Positions 33,731 to 47,342 of a stretch of 64,000 bases of DNA are shown here, one piece after another. Position 1 is the first letter of the stretch. Each line of letters starts with the position of its first letter. Under the pieces are notes generated by a model. That model saw only the letters and a list, made by a program, of their open reading frames with translations, had not been told where the DNA came from and ran no database searches. Position numbers and translations under genes: made by a program. Origin of the DNA: Physcomitrium patens. Lineage: Eukaryota; Streptophyta; Bryopsida; Funariales; Funariaceae. Location: NCBI RefSeq assembly GCF_000002425.4, contig NC_037254.1:4692150-4756149 (forward strand), given 5' to 3'.

Positions 33731-36700
33731 TTTTTAGCTACAATCTTATATAATACCTAATAAAGGTTGTATACTCTCTTTAAATCCTTCACCTTGTTTT
33801 ACAATAGAAATTTATTTAGGACCAAAAAATCACAAAGTCTTTGCCTTGTTAGATGAAGGTGCCTCAACTTCTTTCATAGATGAAGTCTTTGTTAAAAAAT
33901 AAGAAATATCTTTAGTTAAGACAAATAAACCTGTGCATGTAGAAATCATAGATGGTTTTTTATTATTATTTGGAGATATTATTTATAAAACAATTTTTTT
34001 AGATATAACAATTAAAGATTATAATAGCTTAATAATATTTAATATGATAACATTTCTTTTTAATTCAGTCATTTTAGGATTATTGTAGCTAGAGAAATAT
34101 AATCTTTAAAAATTTGGATTTTTTGCGACTTTAATTTATCTTCTAACTTAGCCTAGGATTTTACTAGTCAAGTAAAAATCTATAAGTCTAATAAAATAAA
34201 TCTTTAATAATAGATATAAGAGCTTTTATGCATGTTGAAAAAAAAGAGTCAACTTTTGCTATATATGCCATACCTATTTTCAATATAAAAAGATTTTAAG
34301 TAGCATTCTAAGCTAGTACCAATATTATTAAATTATTTTTGAGAAAAAGAATGTATATAATCTTCCAAAGTATTGTTCCTATGATTATTCCATCAATCTT
34401 CAAGAAAGACCTCAAATACCATTTGGACCAATCCATGACTTATCACAAAACAAGTTGATTGCACTCAAAGAATACATTGATAAGAATTTGGCTAAAAATT
34501 TCATATAACATTTCTAAATTTCTAATGAAAGCTAATATCTTATTTGTAAAATAAAAAGATGACAATCAAAGACTCAATAAGATCACTATAAAAAATAAGT
34601 AACTTCTATCTTTGATTTCAATATTTTTTGATTAATTCAATCAAACAAAGTTTTATATAAAAATAAATCTACATAGAGCATATAACTTAGTATGCATCAA
34701 AGAAAAGATGAATAGTGATTGTATTTTGAATCAAGTATAGATATTTCAAATATAATATCATACGTTTTAGACTCACAAATATATTAGCTGCTTTTTAACA
34801 TCTAATGAATGATATCTTTTATAATTTTTTTGATGATTTTATCATTTTTTATTTAGATAATATTTTAATTTATTCTAAAAATATAAAAAAGCATAACTTT
34901 CAAATTTATTGTATATTATAAAAACTAAGAGATATAAAATTATATGATAAGATGAGAAAGTATGTATTTCACACTATTCAATTTGTCTATTTAGAATACA
35001 TGATTCAAACAATGGCTTTATAATAGATTTTAAAGAGATTCAAAATATCATTGATTAGAAGATTCTAAAAATAGTTAAAGATATATAAAATTTTAAAGAT
35101 TTATTAATTATTATCAGATATTTATTAAGAATTTTTTTTGAGTTGCAATTCTTCTTATATATTTGATATGTAAAGACAAACTTAAATGGAGCATAGAAAT
35201 TGAAGCATCTTTTAAAGCCTTAAAGATAAGATTTATTTTTGCACCAATCTTCTGTTGTATTAATTTTTTTAAAGCATATTTTATAAAAATAGATGCATCA
35301 AATTTTACTAATAGTACAATTTTTTCACAAATAAGAGTATATAACAAGCTCTATTTAGTAGCTTTTCATTCCAAGAATTTTTTAGTACCATAGATCAACT
35401 ATAATATCTATTACAAAGACCTTTTAACAATTGTGGATTTATTTCAAAAATGACATCATTATTTAGAAGGTACTTTGAATTTAATCACTAGGTATATGGA
35501 TTTTAAGAACCTTGAGTATTTTATGGAAATATGTATTTTGAATTATTTCCAAACTTATTGGAACATGATTTTATTAAGATCACTTGTCAATTAAATAAAC
35601 AGCAAGATTTATTAGATGCCTATCTTAAATATTATTTATTTGTAATAAAAAAATAAAACCTTTGATTATCAAAGAATGAATCTCTTAAAATCAAAGTATT
35701 TTCATCGTTAAGAAATAAAATGAACATTAATTTTTGATTTAAAGTTTTTTAAAGAATTTTAGATCAAAATATCTTTTTATTTTTTTATTCATTGTATTAA
35801 TAATAATTCTTTTAAGTCTCATGATACTTCTAAATTTGAGTTAAAAAATAACCTATTCTATTTAAAAGAAAAATTATATATTTTAAAAAAAATTCATAAT
35901 TATAAATTCTTCAAGCTTGTCACAACTTTTTAGTAATTAGACATTTTGGATACAATCAAATTTTAGAATTAATATCAAGAAATTTTTGGTGGCTTCAAAT
36001 GTGGATAGCAATCACGGACTTTTTACATTTATGTGATGTTTTTTTAAGATCAAAAACTCCTCATCATTAATGCTATTGACTTTTTTAGCCATTACCTATT
36101 TTAAAACAATTATGGTCATTTATTTCTATGGATTTTATCACAAATCTATTAATCTTAGATTTTTATGATAATATATTTGTGATAATATATTATTTTATAA
36201 AAATAATATATTTTTTATTATATACAAAATCTATCATATATAAAAGAATAATTTGTTTTTTTTTTTAAATAATATCTATTGCTATTATAGATTATTTAAG
36301 AATATTATATTGGATACAAAGATTTAATTTGTATCAAGATTTTAGAGAGGTCTTTTCAAGATCATAAAGATGAATATAAAGCCATCTTTAACTTTTCATC
36401 CTCAAATCAATGGATAGACAAAATATATAAATAAAATATTGAAATAATATTTAAAGTGTACCATCAAATACCAATAAGATGATTAGACAATTCTTTAACT
36501 ATTAACAAAGTTTGCTTATAATAACATAGTATATTCATCTACATAATAAACATCTTTCTTTGCTAATCATGATAATCATTTATGACAATACTTTTGATTT
36601 TTCAAAAGTTGATAATCCTACACCAAAAGTTTTGGCTAATTGTTTATCTAAGCTACATACAACAACAAAGATATAATTAAAAGAAGCTGAAGAATGTCAA

Positions 36701-36835
36701 AAGACAAACATAGATGCCTATCGCAAAGAACAATATCAATTCTATATTGGTAATAAGGTATGGTTACTTTATAATAATATTAAGACAAGCCGTCCTAATA
36801 ACAAATTAGATTATCTAAAATATAACTAGATTATC
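33731..36835 (+). pseudogene. Pol of element E (chromovirus), very decayed, chromodomain missing
   Basis: Collinear with pol of A. The protease is near 33840-34090 (active-site DSGAS read as DEGAS). RT runs from about 34370 to 35160, with the YLDD region near 34850 degraded. RNase H is at 35160-35560 (open stretch 35163-35393 with a DAS motif). The integrase zinc finger and core span about 35900-36480, and the integrase tail reaches 36835. There the homology stops, before the chromodomain. Stops every few codons. Fully dead. Confidence 0.7.
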
Positions 36836-36839
36836 TCAA

Positions 36840-37265
36840 AAATCCAAGATCCTTCTTAACCTTAGTAATATAAAGCCTCTTTACAAAATAAGAAAAAATA
36901 GACTAGAACAAAACTAAATAGAACTAAACAAAATAAGACATGAAAGAAAAAAACTAAGCAAAAAAAAAATAGAATAGAATATATTTGAACAAAAAGATGC
37001 AGAACCAAATTTTAATATGAGAATGGGTCCAAAGCCATACTTGATCTGATATCCCAAAAGGCCCTCATTAGTCCTATTTATACCTTATCCTACCACCCTA
37101 GATTTTTTAGAATGTTCATAAGTAATAGATCTCACCTAAATAACTATCCTAAATTCTTTTTAAAATATTCTTTGGTAGAACCTACCTGATTCACTAACCT
37201 AATCTCAACTCTAGAAACTTTTGTAGTTCTAACTATTTGTACAATAATCTTATCTATACTCTGTT
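36840..37265 (-). repeat. Possible LTR or 3' end of a minus-strand element (J)
   Basis: On the minus strand, tggaggagga at about 37265-37275 looks like a polypurine tract. It is followed by sequence with a TATA-like ggtataaatagg near 37075-37085 and a T-rich tail to 36840. This fits an LTR, but no partner copy is in the window. Confidence 0.35.
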
Positions 37266-37869
37266 ATAATTAATCCTCCTCCACTAATGTGAAACATCTT
37301 CATTTTGCTCCCAATGGTATTTTCAAATTGTTTCTTGGCAATAGGTGAGGTTTTGTGCAGGTTCTCACATTGCATTGTGAATAGGATAATCTTTTCAAAA
37401 AACTTTGTACTAAATTTATAGATATCCACTACCATGACAAAGATAGCGATGCTCCAAAATACTGTCCACTTCATATTCTTGTTGGTCATCAATTACGATT
37501 AGTGGTGATGGTGGTTAATGTTGATCTGAAAAGTGCTTTGGCTTGGCATGGAATTCCTTTAGTTGCCTAACATGGAAGACTAGATGGAGCCAAATATGTG
37601 GTAGAAGCTCAAGGTGATATATGACATCACAAATCACTACAAAAATGTAAAAAGATCCATGCTACTAAGGTGCTAGTTTACAGATTTGGATTGATATAAC
37701 AAGTAGCAAGTTGGCATTAGAAAGTAATCTTTGATCATCTTCCCGAAAGATCTTGTATTGTCGATGGTTATCCGCATACTATTTCTATCAATTATATGCA
37801 ATAAAGAGGTAGTGCCATATTTCTTGTAAGGCCGTTATAAGCTATTGTATAAATTCCTTTGTTGTCAAG
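37266..37869 (-). other. Undetermined internal sequence of element J
   Basis: The minus strand has an 80-codon open stretch at 37250-37492 without a motif I recognise. The rest is broken. Its place between the LTR-like segment and gag suggests retrotransposon interior with most of pol deleted. Confidence 0.3.
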
Positions 37870-38331
37870 TTATTGGTGCAAATAACCTTGTAAGGCATCA
37901 ATCTCTATTGGCATTGGTTGTTGTGCCATGGTATTAGATAGCAATATAAGACTTTGTACTATAAATTGTGTTCCATAATTTTTGAAATCTATAGCATCAA
38001 CCTTCTCTGCAATCCAAATTTCCTCTTTGAATGTTTGTAGATCCTTTAGCTCCATTTCTTGCTGGAGCCTAGGTTTCAAACCTTATAGGAATTGATCCAT
38101 CATCTTTTCCTCCAAAATATTATTAATGTTAAGACATAAGGACTTGAATTAGATGACATAATTTTGCATTGACCTAGCTTGTGTAAGATTTACTAATTGA
38201 TCACATACTATCTTCTCTGCATTGATGGGCCAAAATTGATTCTTAAACTCGATCTTAAATTTCTTCTAATCACAAAATCCACCTTGAGCTCCATAGCTTT
38301 GAACTTGATGTTGCTACCAAATGACTATTAT
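37870..38331 (-). pseudogene. Gag (Retrotrans_gag type) of element J
   Basis: The minus-strand translation has the classic retrotransposon gag pattern: FWPINAEKI, then SLCLNINNILEEKMMDQFL, GLKPRLQQEMELKDLQTF and IAEKVDAIDF. The open stretch 37870-38079 covers the last part, and three stops lie upstream. It begins next to LTR X2, with a tttggtagcaac primer-site-like stretch near 38316-38328. This gag differs from both gag types of the chromoviruses here. Confidence 0.65.
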
Positions 38332-39478
38332 TGTGATATTATATAAAGTCTTGCTTAAAAATGCACCGGACATCTAGTAGTGAAGGGTAAAAAGAAATTA
38401 CAACAACAAGATCTTAACAACTCTAATAGAATTTTAAATAAGTTTTAATTAAACCTTAATAAATTTTAATCAAGCTTTAATCAAATTCAAAAGAAATATT
38501 AAAGAGATTAGAAAAGAAACATAAAGAAATTATAAATTAATCTTAAAAAAATACATATGTAAAAAAGTAATCTTAAGAATATAACAAAAATATCTTTAAA
38601 TACTAAAAACAAAAATTCAAGAACCTAAATCTAATCCTAAATCCTAACCAAATCCTAATCCTAAGAAAATCCTAATCCAAACTAAATCCTAAATCAAACC
38701 AAATCTTAATCTTAATCCTAAAAAAAATCCTAATCAAATCTTAATTAATTTTTAAATCTCAAATAAATTTCTAATAACCTTAAAATAGATTTTGAAATTC
38801 AATAACTAATGTTTGAATTATTGATTTTAACTCAAATTTTATAAATTCTTCATTAATTAAGTTAGTAATAAGAAAAAATAAATTAAAGAAGATTAGAATT
38901 ACCAAATAGTTGATAATCTCAAAAATGTGCTTGGATGTCCCTTCCTTAACCTTGATGCTAATCTCCCAAAGCCAATTACTTCTAATTGATCCATTACTCT
39001 ACTTCCAAATTTTATACACTTAGAAATCAAGCTGACAAATTTTAAAAAAATATTTGCTTCAATCTAACTAACGGATTGACAAATATCTAAGAAAACCTCA
39101 CTAATTCTCAAAACCCTGAATTTCGAGACCATAATCCACAAAAACCTTCATGCTTTTCAATCTAGCCATTTGATCAAATCCAAATTCAGAGCCTACATCT
39201 TGCACAATTGCATCTGCAAATCTTTGACTTAAATGTTGATATTTCAATACAAATTTCTCCTTGTTGAATTGTTCAATTGCTTCACAATTTGGATTTTGTA
39301 CATATATTTTAATCTAAATTTCTTTTACTAATTTTTTCTTCAATCAAACTAGTAAATATTTCCAAATCATAAAATCTTTTATTGATCAGAAATATTAATT
39401 ATCCAAGACCATAATTTATAAAAATCCTTATATTTTTTAATTTGACTATCTAATTGATTTAAATTTTTTACATGCATT
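38332..39478 (-). mobile_element. X2: LTR of family X, minus orientation, possibly the 5' LTR of J
   Basis: In reverse it starts with family X's terminal motif (gtcttgcttaaaaatgcacc at 38348-38367) and continues with the 'aatcctaa' blocks of X1. It lies directly upstream of J's gag, so family X may be the LTR of J's lineage. An internal duplication of about 280 bp (39058-39180 against 39340-39475) is visible. The far end is truncated at the junction with element H. Confidence 0.6.
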
Positions 39479-39890
39479 TACAACAAGTACAACAATAAAT
39501 TGCTCACATATTTTGATCTTTGTTTTTTTTTAAGTTGGTTAATAGATACTCTCAGTCATCAATAGTATCCCTTGTTAGAGCAAGAAGACCACCTTATTAT
39601 TTGATCATTGTTGAGGCTTTTGTAATTCTTTTCAAATAAAAAATTTAAAATACTATTAGAATTCATTCCTATCTCAAATAAATTCATCAAATGTTGGAAG
39701 TTTCTTCCAAGGTTGCAATACCAAATATATTATATCTTCCTATATATTCAAAGAAAAATATATCATTTTAGACGATCTTCATTTTTATTAAATCATCTTA
39801 AAGGCTATAACAATTTTAATGTTTCATTTGGTAAATCATCAAACAATAACTCTCAAGTTGAACTTATTGGTTGTTGGTTCTCTATTGCTT
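39479..39890 (-). pseudogene. ORF3 of element H
   Basis: The minus strand matches ORF3 of A, C, D and K in order and frame, including the segment near 39500-39560 corresponding to RGPI...REQR. A 69-codon plus-strand frame at 39713-39922 is its antisense shadow. Confidence 0.5.
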
Positions 39891-39959
39891 TAGTACCATA
39901 TATACTCAGAAATTACAAATAAAGATAGACTATATAATACAATCTTTTTTAAATCTTCT

Positions 39960-40200
39960 TACCATTATAGCAAATCTTTGTTATTATTCATCTTGATTTT
40001 GATAGATATTGTCACTGAAAAGTATCAACCTTATTTGATTTATGTACAAGGTTCTTTATTGGCTTTCATGTGCATTCACTTATATTACATCTGTATCAAT
40101 AAACAAGATATTTCAACTTATTTCAGCATTGCCTTGAGTCTAACACTCCTACTTCATATTTCTTATATGCATTTACAACAAGCACAAAAAATTACATGAT
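39960..40200 (-). pseudogene. Chromodomain remnant of element H
   Basis: Reverse complement of the chromodomain-coding region (compare 55052-55250). Open frames on the plus strand here are antisense. Homology jumps to RT near 40210. Confidence 0.55.
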
Positions 40201-40219
40201 AAATATGAAATTTATGCTC

Positions 40220-40440
40220 TTTTATATTCTTAAAGCAAATTAAAATCACGTCAAAGTAAAAAACAATAATATTGTCTAAAAGTTTTCAAAAAATATTATT
40301 TATTAGATATTTAAAAGAAACATGTGCATTTATGAGTCCAAAAGGCATGACATTATATTCAAACTACATATACCTAGTTTGAAATACAATCTTTTATTCA
40401 TCCCTTTTTTTTTTTTTAAAATGCATAACAAGTTTTATGT
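40220..40440 (-). pseudogene. RT fragment of element H
   Basis: Matches the RT segment around and upstream of the active site in C (3520-3680). All of integrase and RNase H between it and the chromodomain is deleted. Confidence 0.6.
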
Positions 40441-40469
40441 TCTTCAATAAATTATCATCTTTCACAACC

Positions 40470-41197
40470 ATGTTTTTTATTTTGTAATTATATTTCTTCT
40501 TTAAATAATGTTGAAAAATATGCTTAGGCTCTTTAAAATATAAGTTCAATCTTTTTTAATACCATTAAGACTTTTTTTTCTCAATAATAAGTTTGAAATG
40601 AATTGTATCAATTTCAATAGGTTTTGATTTTGATGAATAAGTTTTTGAAAACTTAGTATTTTTCATCATAACTTGATTTGTTCCTTGCTATCCAAATCTT
40701 CGTTCTTAGCATCTTTTAAAAAGTCAATTATTGCATGAAATGGCTTGAATAATAAATTAATTTTAAAATTTTATTTTTAATATTACTAATAACATGTCTT
40801 TAATATTATCATTTAATCCATATCAAAATAGATTAATTAAGACTTTATCATTGTAATCCACATTGAAAATAAGGTTTTGGAATTTAGTAGCATATATAGT
40901 AGCTAATTGTGATCCTTGTCATAAACATAGGAGTTCGGTTTTTACTATCTTTTTTTAAATATATTTTTAAAATATTTCTATAAATACTTTTGAAAATAAA
41001 TTTACATCATATAAGAATTGTGAATCTTTTTCTATAAAAGGTAGATTTTCAGAAAAAAATACTTCTATATAGAAATGCACCTACAAATCTAACTTGAGTA
41101 AATCCATCACCATAATAGAAAAGATGCAATCTTAGATAGAATATGACTTATTGTAAAAATCCTCAAAATTTTGATCTTATTCCATCAAATTTTTTAG
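40470..41197 (-). pseudogene. Gag of element H, C-terminal part
   Basis: K-type gag on the minus strand. The zinc-knuckle region is near 40510-40570 and the conserved central segment near 40730-41180. Cut by insert X4 at 41198 and resumed at 42601. Confidence 0.6.
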
Positions 41198-42600
41198 TAT
41201 CATATTAAAATATAATTATATGGTGAAAGATAAAAATATGGATTCTATTATAGAAGAACCTAATTGAAAATATAGTAGCAAAACATGCACAAAAGATAAG
41301 AAGATAGTAGAAATATTAAGTATTAATATTATATGCCAATAAATAAGACAAAAAATAGGTTTAAAAAATAATAAATATAAAAATCTTTAAAAAATAATTA
41401 AAATTATTTTTTAATAAAAATTACCTTAAAAAATCAAGAATTGATACTTAAAGAGAATTGGTTGTGAATTAAGGTTGGAATCAAATTCTAAGGTACAAAA
41501 TTATGCAGCTACAATAATTTTAAGGTTCTTTTATTGAACAAAAAATAAGATTGGAAATAAGACTTTAAAAAGATTATTAAAGCATTGGTTTTAAGAAAGC
41601 TTTTCAAAGTGAGAGATGTTTTGAGTAATTTTAAGTTTTAAAAAATAAAAAGAAGCTTATATATTTGAATAATTTATAAATATTATAGCAAATTGATATA
41701 AAAATTTGAAGATTTATAAATGTGCTTATTTTAAATATATTTTATAAATTTTAGTTTAAATAAAGAATTAAATTAAAATATATAGAAGTTTGATTGGAAA
41801 AAGATCTCGAATGTTTGAATTATAGGATGAATGAGATTTTTTGTAATCTTGAAAAATTTGCTTATTTGATTGAAGTAAAATTTTGTCAAAGCATGGTAGG
41901 ATTAAATTTCTATATTTTTTTTAATTTTAAAATTTATTAAATAATTCATCAATGAGTAATTTCTGCTAAAAGATTAACATCTAAGTTAAAAGAGAATGAC
42001 TGATATCCAAAAGTATTGTATGGTCTTTTTTTCAATAGGTAAGTTTAGTTTTTTTAAAATTTATTTTTTTTATTTTTTGTTTAAAGATTGAAAGAAAAAA
42101 ATGACTCAAAATTAATAATTCAATTAATATTTAATTTTTAAAATTTCTATTAGAATTTGGTTAGAATTTTCTTTAGATTTATTTAGAATTTATTTAGGAT
42201 TTATTCAGGATTTCATTAGGATTTTATTAGCATTTGTTTAAAATTTATTTAAGGCCACAATAGGATATGATTAAGTTTTATTTATGATTTAATTTTTTTA
42301 AAAAAAATAATATTATAAGAATTTATTATTATTATTTTAAGTTTTTATTTTTATTTTTTTAATATTTATATTTTTTATGATTTTATCAAAAAAATTATAA
42401 TTTCATTACAATTTTCTTTTAAAATTTCTTTAAGTTTTTTTAAGAATTGATTAAGAATTGATTAAGATTGCTAAGATTTAATTAAAATTTATTTAGAATT
42501 CTATTAGACTTGTTAGAATCTTTGTTGTTGCAATTTTGAATTTATCTTCTACAATCAAGTACTTGGTGCATTTTCAAGTAAGAAAATATATTATACAAGA
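41198..42600 (+). mobile_element. X4: solo LTR-type insert of family X in H's gag
   Basis: It begins TATCATATTAAAATATAA and ends ...cttctacaatcaagtacttggtg... plus 'ttatacaaga', the shared X/Y termini. The body matches X3 and X5, including the repeated 'gatttaggattt' style blocks near 42160-42260. No coding sequence. Confidence 0.7.
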
Positions 42601-42872
42601 CCATCATACTAATCTTTATTTCTCTTGTACTTCTACTAATAAGACTCCTTGAATTCAATTGTGAGATTGACCTACTTTTTTTTTTTAAACTACAAAATTT
42701 CTTAGCATTGATATTAGACTTCATTGTTGAATTCTTTATTAGACCTAGGAGTAGTACCTCTATAGTTGACATTGGTAATATATGAGATTTTTATTCTAAG
42801 AGAGTTGACTAGCATGTGAAGATCTACAATAGTTGCAAATATATTTTCACTTCTATCAAGTATAGCATCTAT
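42601..42872 (-). pseudogene. Gag of element H, N-terminal part
   Basis: Minus-strand continuation of H's gag after X4, homologous to 53220-53477 in K. The start codon is mutated. The leader runs from 42873 to 43125 with no gene. Confidence 0.6.
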
Positions 42873-43125
42873 AATCTTTCCTTCTATCTTGAAAACAAAT
42901 AACTATAATAAATCTATAAATCAAATTAGAAAAAAATATCTACAACTTCTAATATCAAATAGATATTTCTAAAAAAATATATATATATTATTTTTATTTA
43001 ATATATTAAAAAAATATCAATTTAAAAGTAGGTAATTTCAAATATTTAAAACATAATAAAAAAGTGATATAATCCCTTTACTTCTAAAATAAAACAAAGG
43101 TAGTGAATTAGAACTTTTGTCAAAT

Positions 43126-43291
43126 TGCCAAGGATTTAAAATACAAATAACTAAAACATCAATACATTCTTATGTCACTAAAAAAGAATAGATATTCACT
43201 TAAAGATATTATAATAATAACACTAAAATGGATATTTTTAAGGATAAAAAGATTAAAGACTCTTAAAACAAAACTTAGAATAAAAAAATAA
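43126..43291 (-). repeat. 5' LTR of element H, U5-side part
   Basis: Begins TGCCAAGG, the K-type LTR end. It is interrupted by X5; the rest is at 44969-45327. Confidence 0.65.
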
Positions 43292-44968
43292 TATTATATT
43301 ATAACATTGCTATTAGGTATAAAAAGAAAAATAAGGATTATATTAAAAATGAGTTTAATTGAAAATATTGTAGCAAATTATCTTTAAAATATAGATAATA
43401 GTCAAAGAAATAGTAAAATTAATAACTACTAATACTTCTTTTTTACAAAATAAATTTCTAATTACTTTATAGGGCCATAAAAAAGATAAAACAATGCAAA
43501 ATAGTAAAACTATTATTATGGATATTTGAAAGTAGAAATAAAAAGAAATTTTTAATACTAATTACTTGAAGAAACTAGATGTTGATATTTAAAAATTATT
43601 GGTTACAAACCTAGATTAAAATCAGATCTTAAAACACAAAATTGCACCTTTACAGAAAATACAAGGTATATTGGTTGATTAAAGAAGGAGGTTTGAAAGC
43701 AAACTAGAAATGAATTTTTTAGACATTGCTTTTATATGATTTGAGTTTTCAATGACTTTTTAAATTCTTTGCAAAGTTATGATAGTTTTAGAATGATTTT
43801 GATCTTTGAAAAATAAAAAAGGTTTAGACTTTGGAGCATTTTATAAGATTTATGGTAGATTTATGTTCAAATATTTGTGACTTTGTATTAATAATTATGT
43901 AAAATATGTGTTTAAAGTTTGAGCTTGATCAAATGATTAAGTTTAAGAATATTAAAACTCAATTAGGTTTAAGTCTCAAAAATTGGAGTGTAGAGATTTA
44001 ATAAAAGTTTCTAAGATTTTTAGCAATATATAAGTTAGATTAAGATAAAATTTTATACATTGATAGTAAACTTGATTTTTTAAAATTATACAAATTTTAA
44101 AAGAAATTAAATAGTGAAATCAAAAAATATTATTATTAAGAGATTAGCATTAAGATTGAAAAAAGAAGTCGGCCAAGATCCAAGCCAATTATAAGGTTTA
44201 ATTCTTAATAAGTAAGTTTGATATTTAAAATATATATATATATATATATTATTTTTAAGAAAGTTATAAAGATATGTGCAAAATTTGAATCAAAATCAAT
44301 GATAAATTATTAATTATTAAAGTTTTAATTTGTTATAGGATTTAATTAGGATTTAATTAGGATTTGATTATGTTTAGAATTTAAGATTTAGGATTTGATT
44401 ATGTATAGAATTTAAGATTTAGGATTTGACTTACAATTTGGAATTTAGGATTTAATTAGATTTTAGAATTTAATCATAGATTAAGATTTGATTATGATTT
44501 GATTAAGGTTAGGATTTAGAATTTAAAATAGAAATAGGATTTAAGATTTAAGATTTAAGATATGGATAGGTTTTTATTGAAGTTTGATTATAAATTGATT
44601 AAGATTATTATTAAGATTTGATTAAGATATAGTCAAAATTTGATTAGAATTTAATTAAAATTTATTTAAAATTTATTTAAGATTTGATTAGAATTTAATA
44701 AAGGTTGAATTAAAGTATTTTAAAGATTATCTAAAGATTTATTTTAAATTAATTAAAATAAAATAAGATTTATTTAGGATATTTTAAAGTTCAATAAGAT
44801 ATATTTAAGATAATTTGAAACTTACTTGAATTGTTCAAGGATGTCAAAGTTCTTTCTAAATGTCTTATATATTATTTTGAATAATAAATTAAACTTCAAG
44901 ATAAAATCAAACTCATTCACAAATGAATATTCAATATATTCTAATATTAGTTTTTATATAATATAATA
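43292..44968 (+). mobile_element. X5: solo LTR-type insert of family X in H's LTR
   Basis: 1677 bp, beginning TATTATATTATAACA and ending taatataata. It matches X3 and X4 and is longer because of an expanded 44340-44720 region made of repeated 'gatttaggatttgatta' and 'tttaattagg' phrases. An (AT)n run lies at 44231-44250. Confidence 0.65.
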
Positions 44969-45327
44969 GTATTGATAAGAATGAAAAAGGCTTCATTCTT
45001 GCTTCTATATATACTATCTAAATATGAGTTATATGGTGACATTCTACAAAACCTCTAATATATTTTCACTTTGTAAGCCACATGTTTGATTGATAAGATA
45101 AGTTTTTTATATGTACGCCATATAACCAAGTTGTACCACAAGTCACCAATTTGTGTAGCTTGTGGCCAACTTGTTGGCAAATTTTTCAACCTATTAATCA
45201 CCTACAATAATATATAAGATCAAATCTATGTTTATGGAGCTTCTCCAAAAGATATTATCAAATTTATTTATTTCTATTTATTTCTATTTAAATCCTTTAA
45301 ACTATGTAAGCATGTATGTCCATGACC
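44969..45327 (-). repeat. 5' LTR of element H, U3-side part
   Basis: Continues the LTR after X5 and ends 'tatgtccatgacc' at 45327, next to gag of K2. Confidence 0.7.
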
Positions 45328-46596
45328 ATAATATGCTTAGATTCTCTATAATATAAGTACAATCTTTTTTGACAATGTCAACTCTTTTTTAGCTTAATTC
45401 AAGTTTTAAATGTATCATATTAATTTTCATGGATCCCAACTTTGATAAATAAGTTTTTAAAAACTTAAGAATTGTCTTCCTGATTTAATTTGTTCTTTTC
45501 TAATCAAGTCTTTCTTCTTTGAGCCTTTCAAACAGTTGATTGTTACATTCAATGGCTCTAGTAATTAATTTTTTTAATTTTTTAAAAAATTAATATTATG
45601 AATAATAAAATTTTAATATTATCTTTTAATCCATATCAAAATTGATTGATAAAGGTTTTATCTTTTCAATCCATGTTGCAAGCAAGATTTTAGAATTTGA
45701 TAGCATGAATGGTAGTCATTTGAGGATTTTTAAATTAAATCAAGTTTTATTAAAATAAAGATTTTATCCTTTTAATTCATATTGATTATGATATTTATTA
45801 TAAAAATAAAAGTTTGTTCTACTATCATTTTTTAATTATTTTTTAAAATATTATTGTAAGTATTTCTAAAAATAAATATTAATTATATAAGAATCATAAT
45901 TTTTTTATTTATGATACAAAAAAAGAAAAAATACTTCTAAATAAAAGTATGCTAATAACTCTAACTTGAAGAAATTGATGGAGATGATAGAAAAATTGGA
46001 AATTTTAATGAAGCTTAATTTATTTTAAAAATATTTAAAATTTTGAACTTGTTCCATCAAACTTCTATGACATACTAATCTTTGACTTTATTATATTTGT
46101 AATAGCAAGATGTTTTGAATTAACTTATGAAAATAAACTACTTAGGTATCTTAACTATAAAAATTCTTCAAATAGACATTGAACCTCATTATTGATTTCT
46201 TCTGTAGGTATAGAAATAATACTTCTATATTTGATATTTATAATATATGAATTTTTTTCTTAAAAGAATTAAAAAACTTATGAAGATCTTCAATAGTTGC
46301 AAATCTATTCTCACTTCTACCAAGTATATCATCTATAATTTTTCCTTCCATTTTTATAATACACAAATTTAACAAATCTACAATCAAATTAAAGAAGAGT
46401 AATTTACAACTTCTAATATCAAATAAATACTTCCACAAAGAAAGATAGTTCCTTCTCTTTCAAAAAAGAATCAATGTTAAAAAATAAAAAAATATTAATT
46501 TAAATATCAATAGTTTATAATTTTTGAAATAAAATAATTAAAAGTAAAATAATTTATTTACTTCTAAAATAAAAAAAATTAATATTCCTATCAAAT
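45328..46596 (-). pseudogene. Gag and leader of element K2
   Basis: Minus-strand K-type gag from the zinc-knuckle region (about 45331-45400) to the N-terminus near 46337, followed by an untranslated leader to 46596. All downstream genes of K2 are missing, cut at the H junction; H probably inserted in K2's gag. Many stops. Confidence 0.6.
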
Positions 46597-47153
46597 TATT
46601 AAAGATATGAATTACAAAATAATCAAAGAATCAATAAACTCTTATATTACTAGAAAAAGATAAATAATTACTCAAAGATAGTTATTAGAATAGCTATTAC
46701 TTAAAAATAATAATACTAGAGATTCTTGAAACAAGTCTAAGAATAAGAATAGCGTTGATAAGAGTAACAAAGGCCTTATTATTGCCTCTATATATAATAT
46801 CTTATTAAAAAGTTTTGTGGCTACATTCTATAGGTTGTTTGACATGTGTCCAACTTGTAAGTCAAGTTTCCAACATATGCACCACATGACTAATTTGTAC
46901 AACAAGTGACCAACATGTATAATATGTGTTTAAGTTGTAAAACAAGTAGACAACTAATGTAATAGATGGTCAAATATTATCCAAGTTTTCAACCTATCAA
47001 TCATCTATAAATACTTAAAAAATAAAATTTATATTTATAAAGCTTTTAAGAAGCTATTCTATAAGATATTATCAAATTTCTTTATTTAAATTTACTTCTA
47101 TCAAATTATTTTATTCTAGATAATTAATAATATAATTATGTATGTCTGTGATA
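46597..47153 (-). repeat. 5' LTR of element K2
   Basis: Homologous to the K LTR, from a decayed TGCCAAAGACATG (46597) to tatgtctgtgata (47153). A TATA-like tctatatataat lies near 46779-46790. Confidence 0.7.
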
Positions 47154-47342
47154 AAAAGAAAAGAGATTATGATGGATTTTTGAAGATATTTTTTATTCTT
47201 TGAAGATATTTAAAGTTTAATTAAAAAATTAAGATTAGAAATAATTAAAAAAATATATAAGATTTTGATATAAAAATAAATTTCAAACTTCATCAAATAT
47301 AACAAGTGAATTACATAAAAAAAATGACACATTTGGATTCAA
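47154..47342. other. AT-rich DNA left of element K
   Basis: No gene seen. It ends with ttcaa, the left target duplication of K. It would have been joined to 61821 onward before K inserted. Confidence 0.5.

Larger units (their letters stand above)
39479..45327 (-). mobile_element. Element H: internally deleted chromovirus, minus strand
   Basis: From right to left: 5' LTR (43126-43291 and 44969-45327, split by X5), leader, gag of the K type (42601-42872 and about 40470-41197, split by X4), a short RT piece (about 40220-40440), chromodomain (about 39960-40200) and ORF3 (39479-39890). Protease, most of RT, RNase H and the integrase core are deleted. The 3' LTR is missing at the X2 junction. Confidence 0.7.

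Noticed and set aside
39713-40199. Plus-strand ORFs of 69 and 73 codons with hydrophobic stretches
   Set aside because: Both are antisense to ORF3 and the chromodomain of element H.
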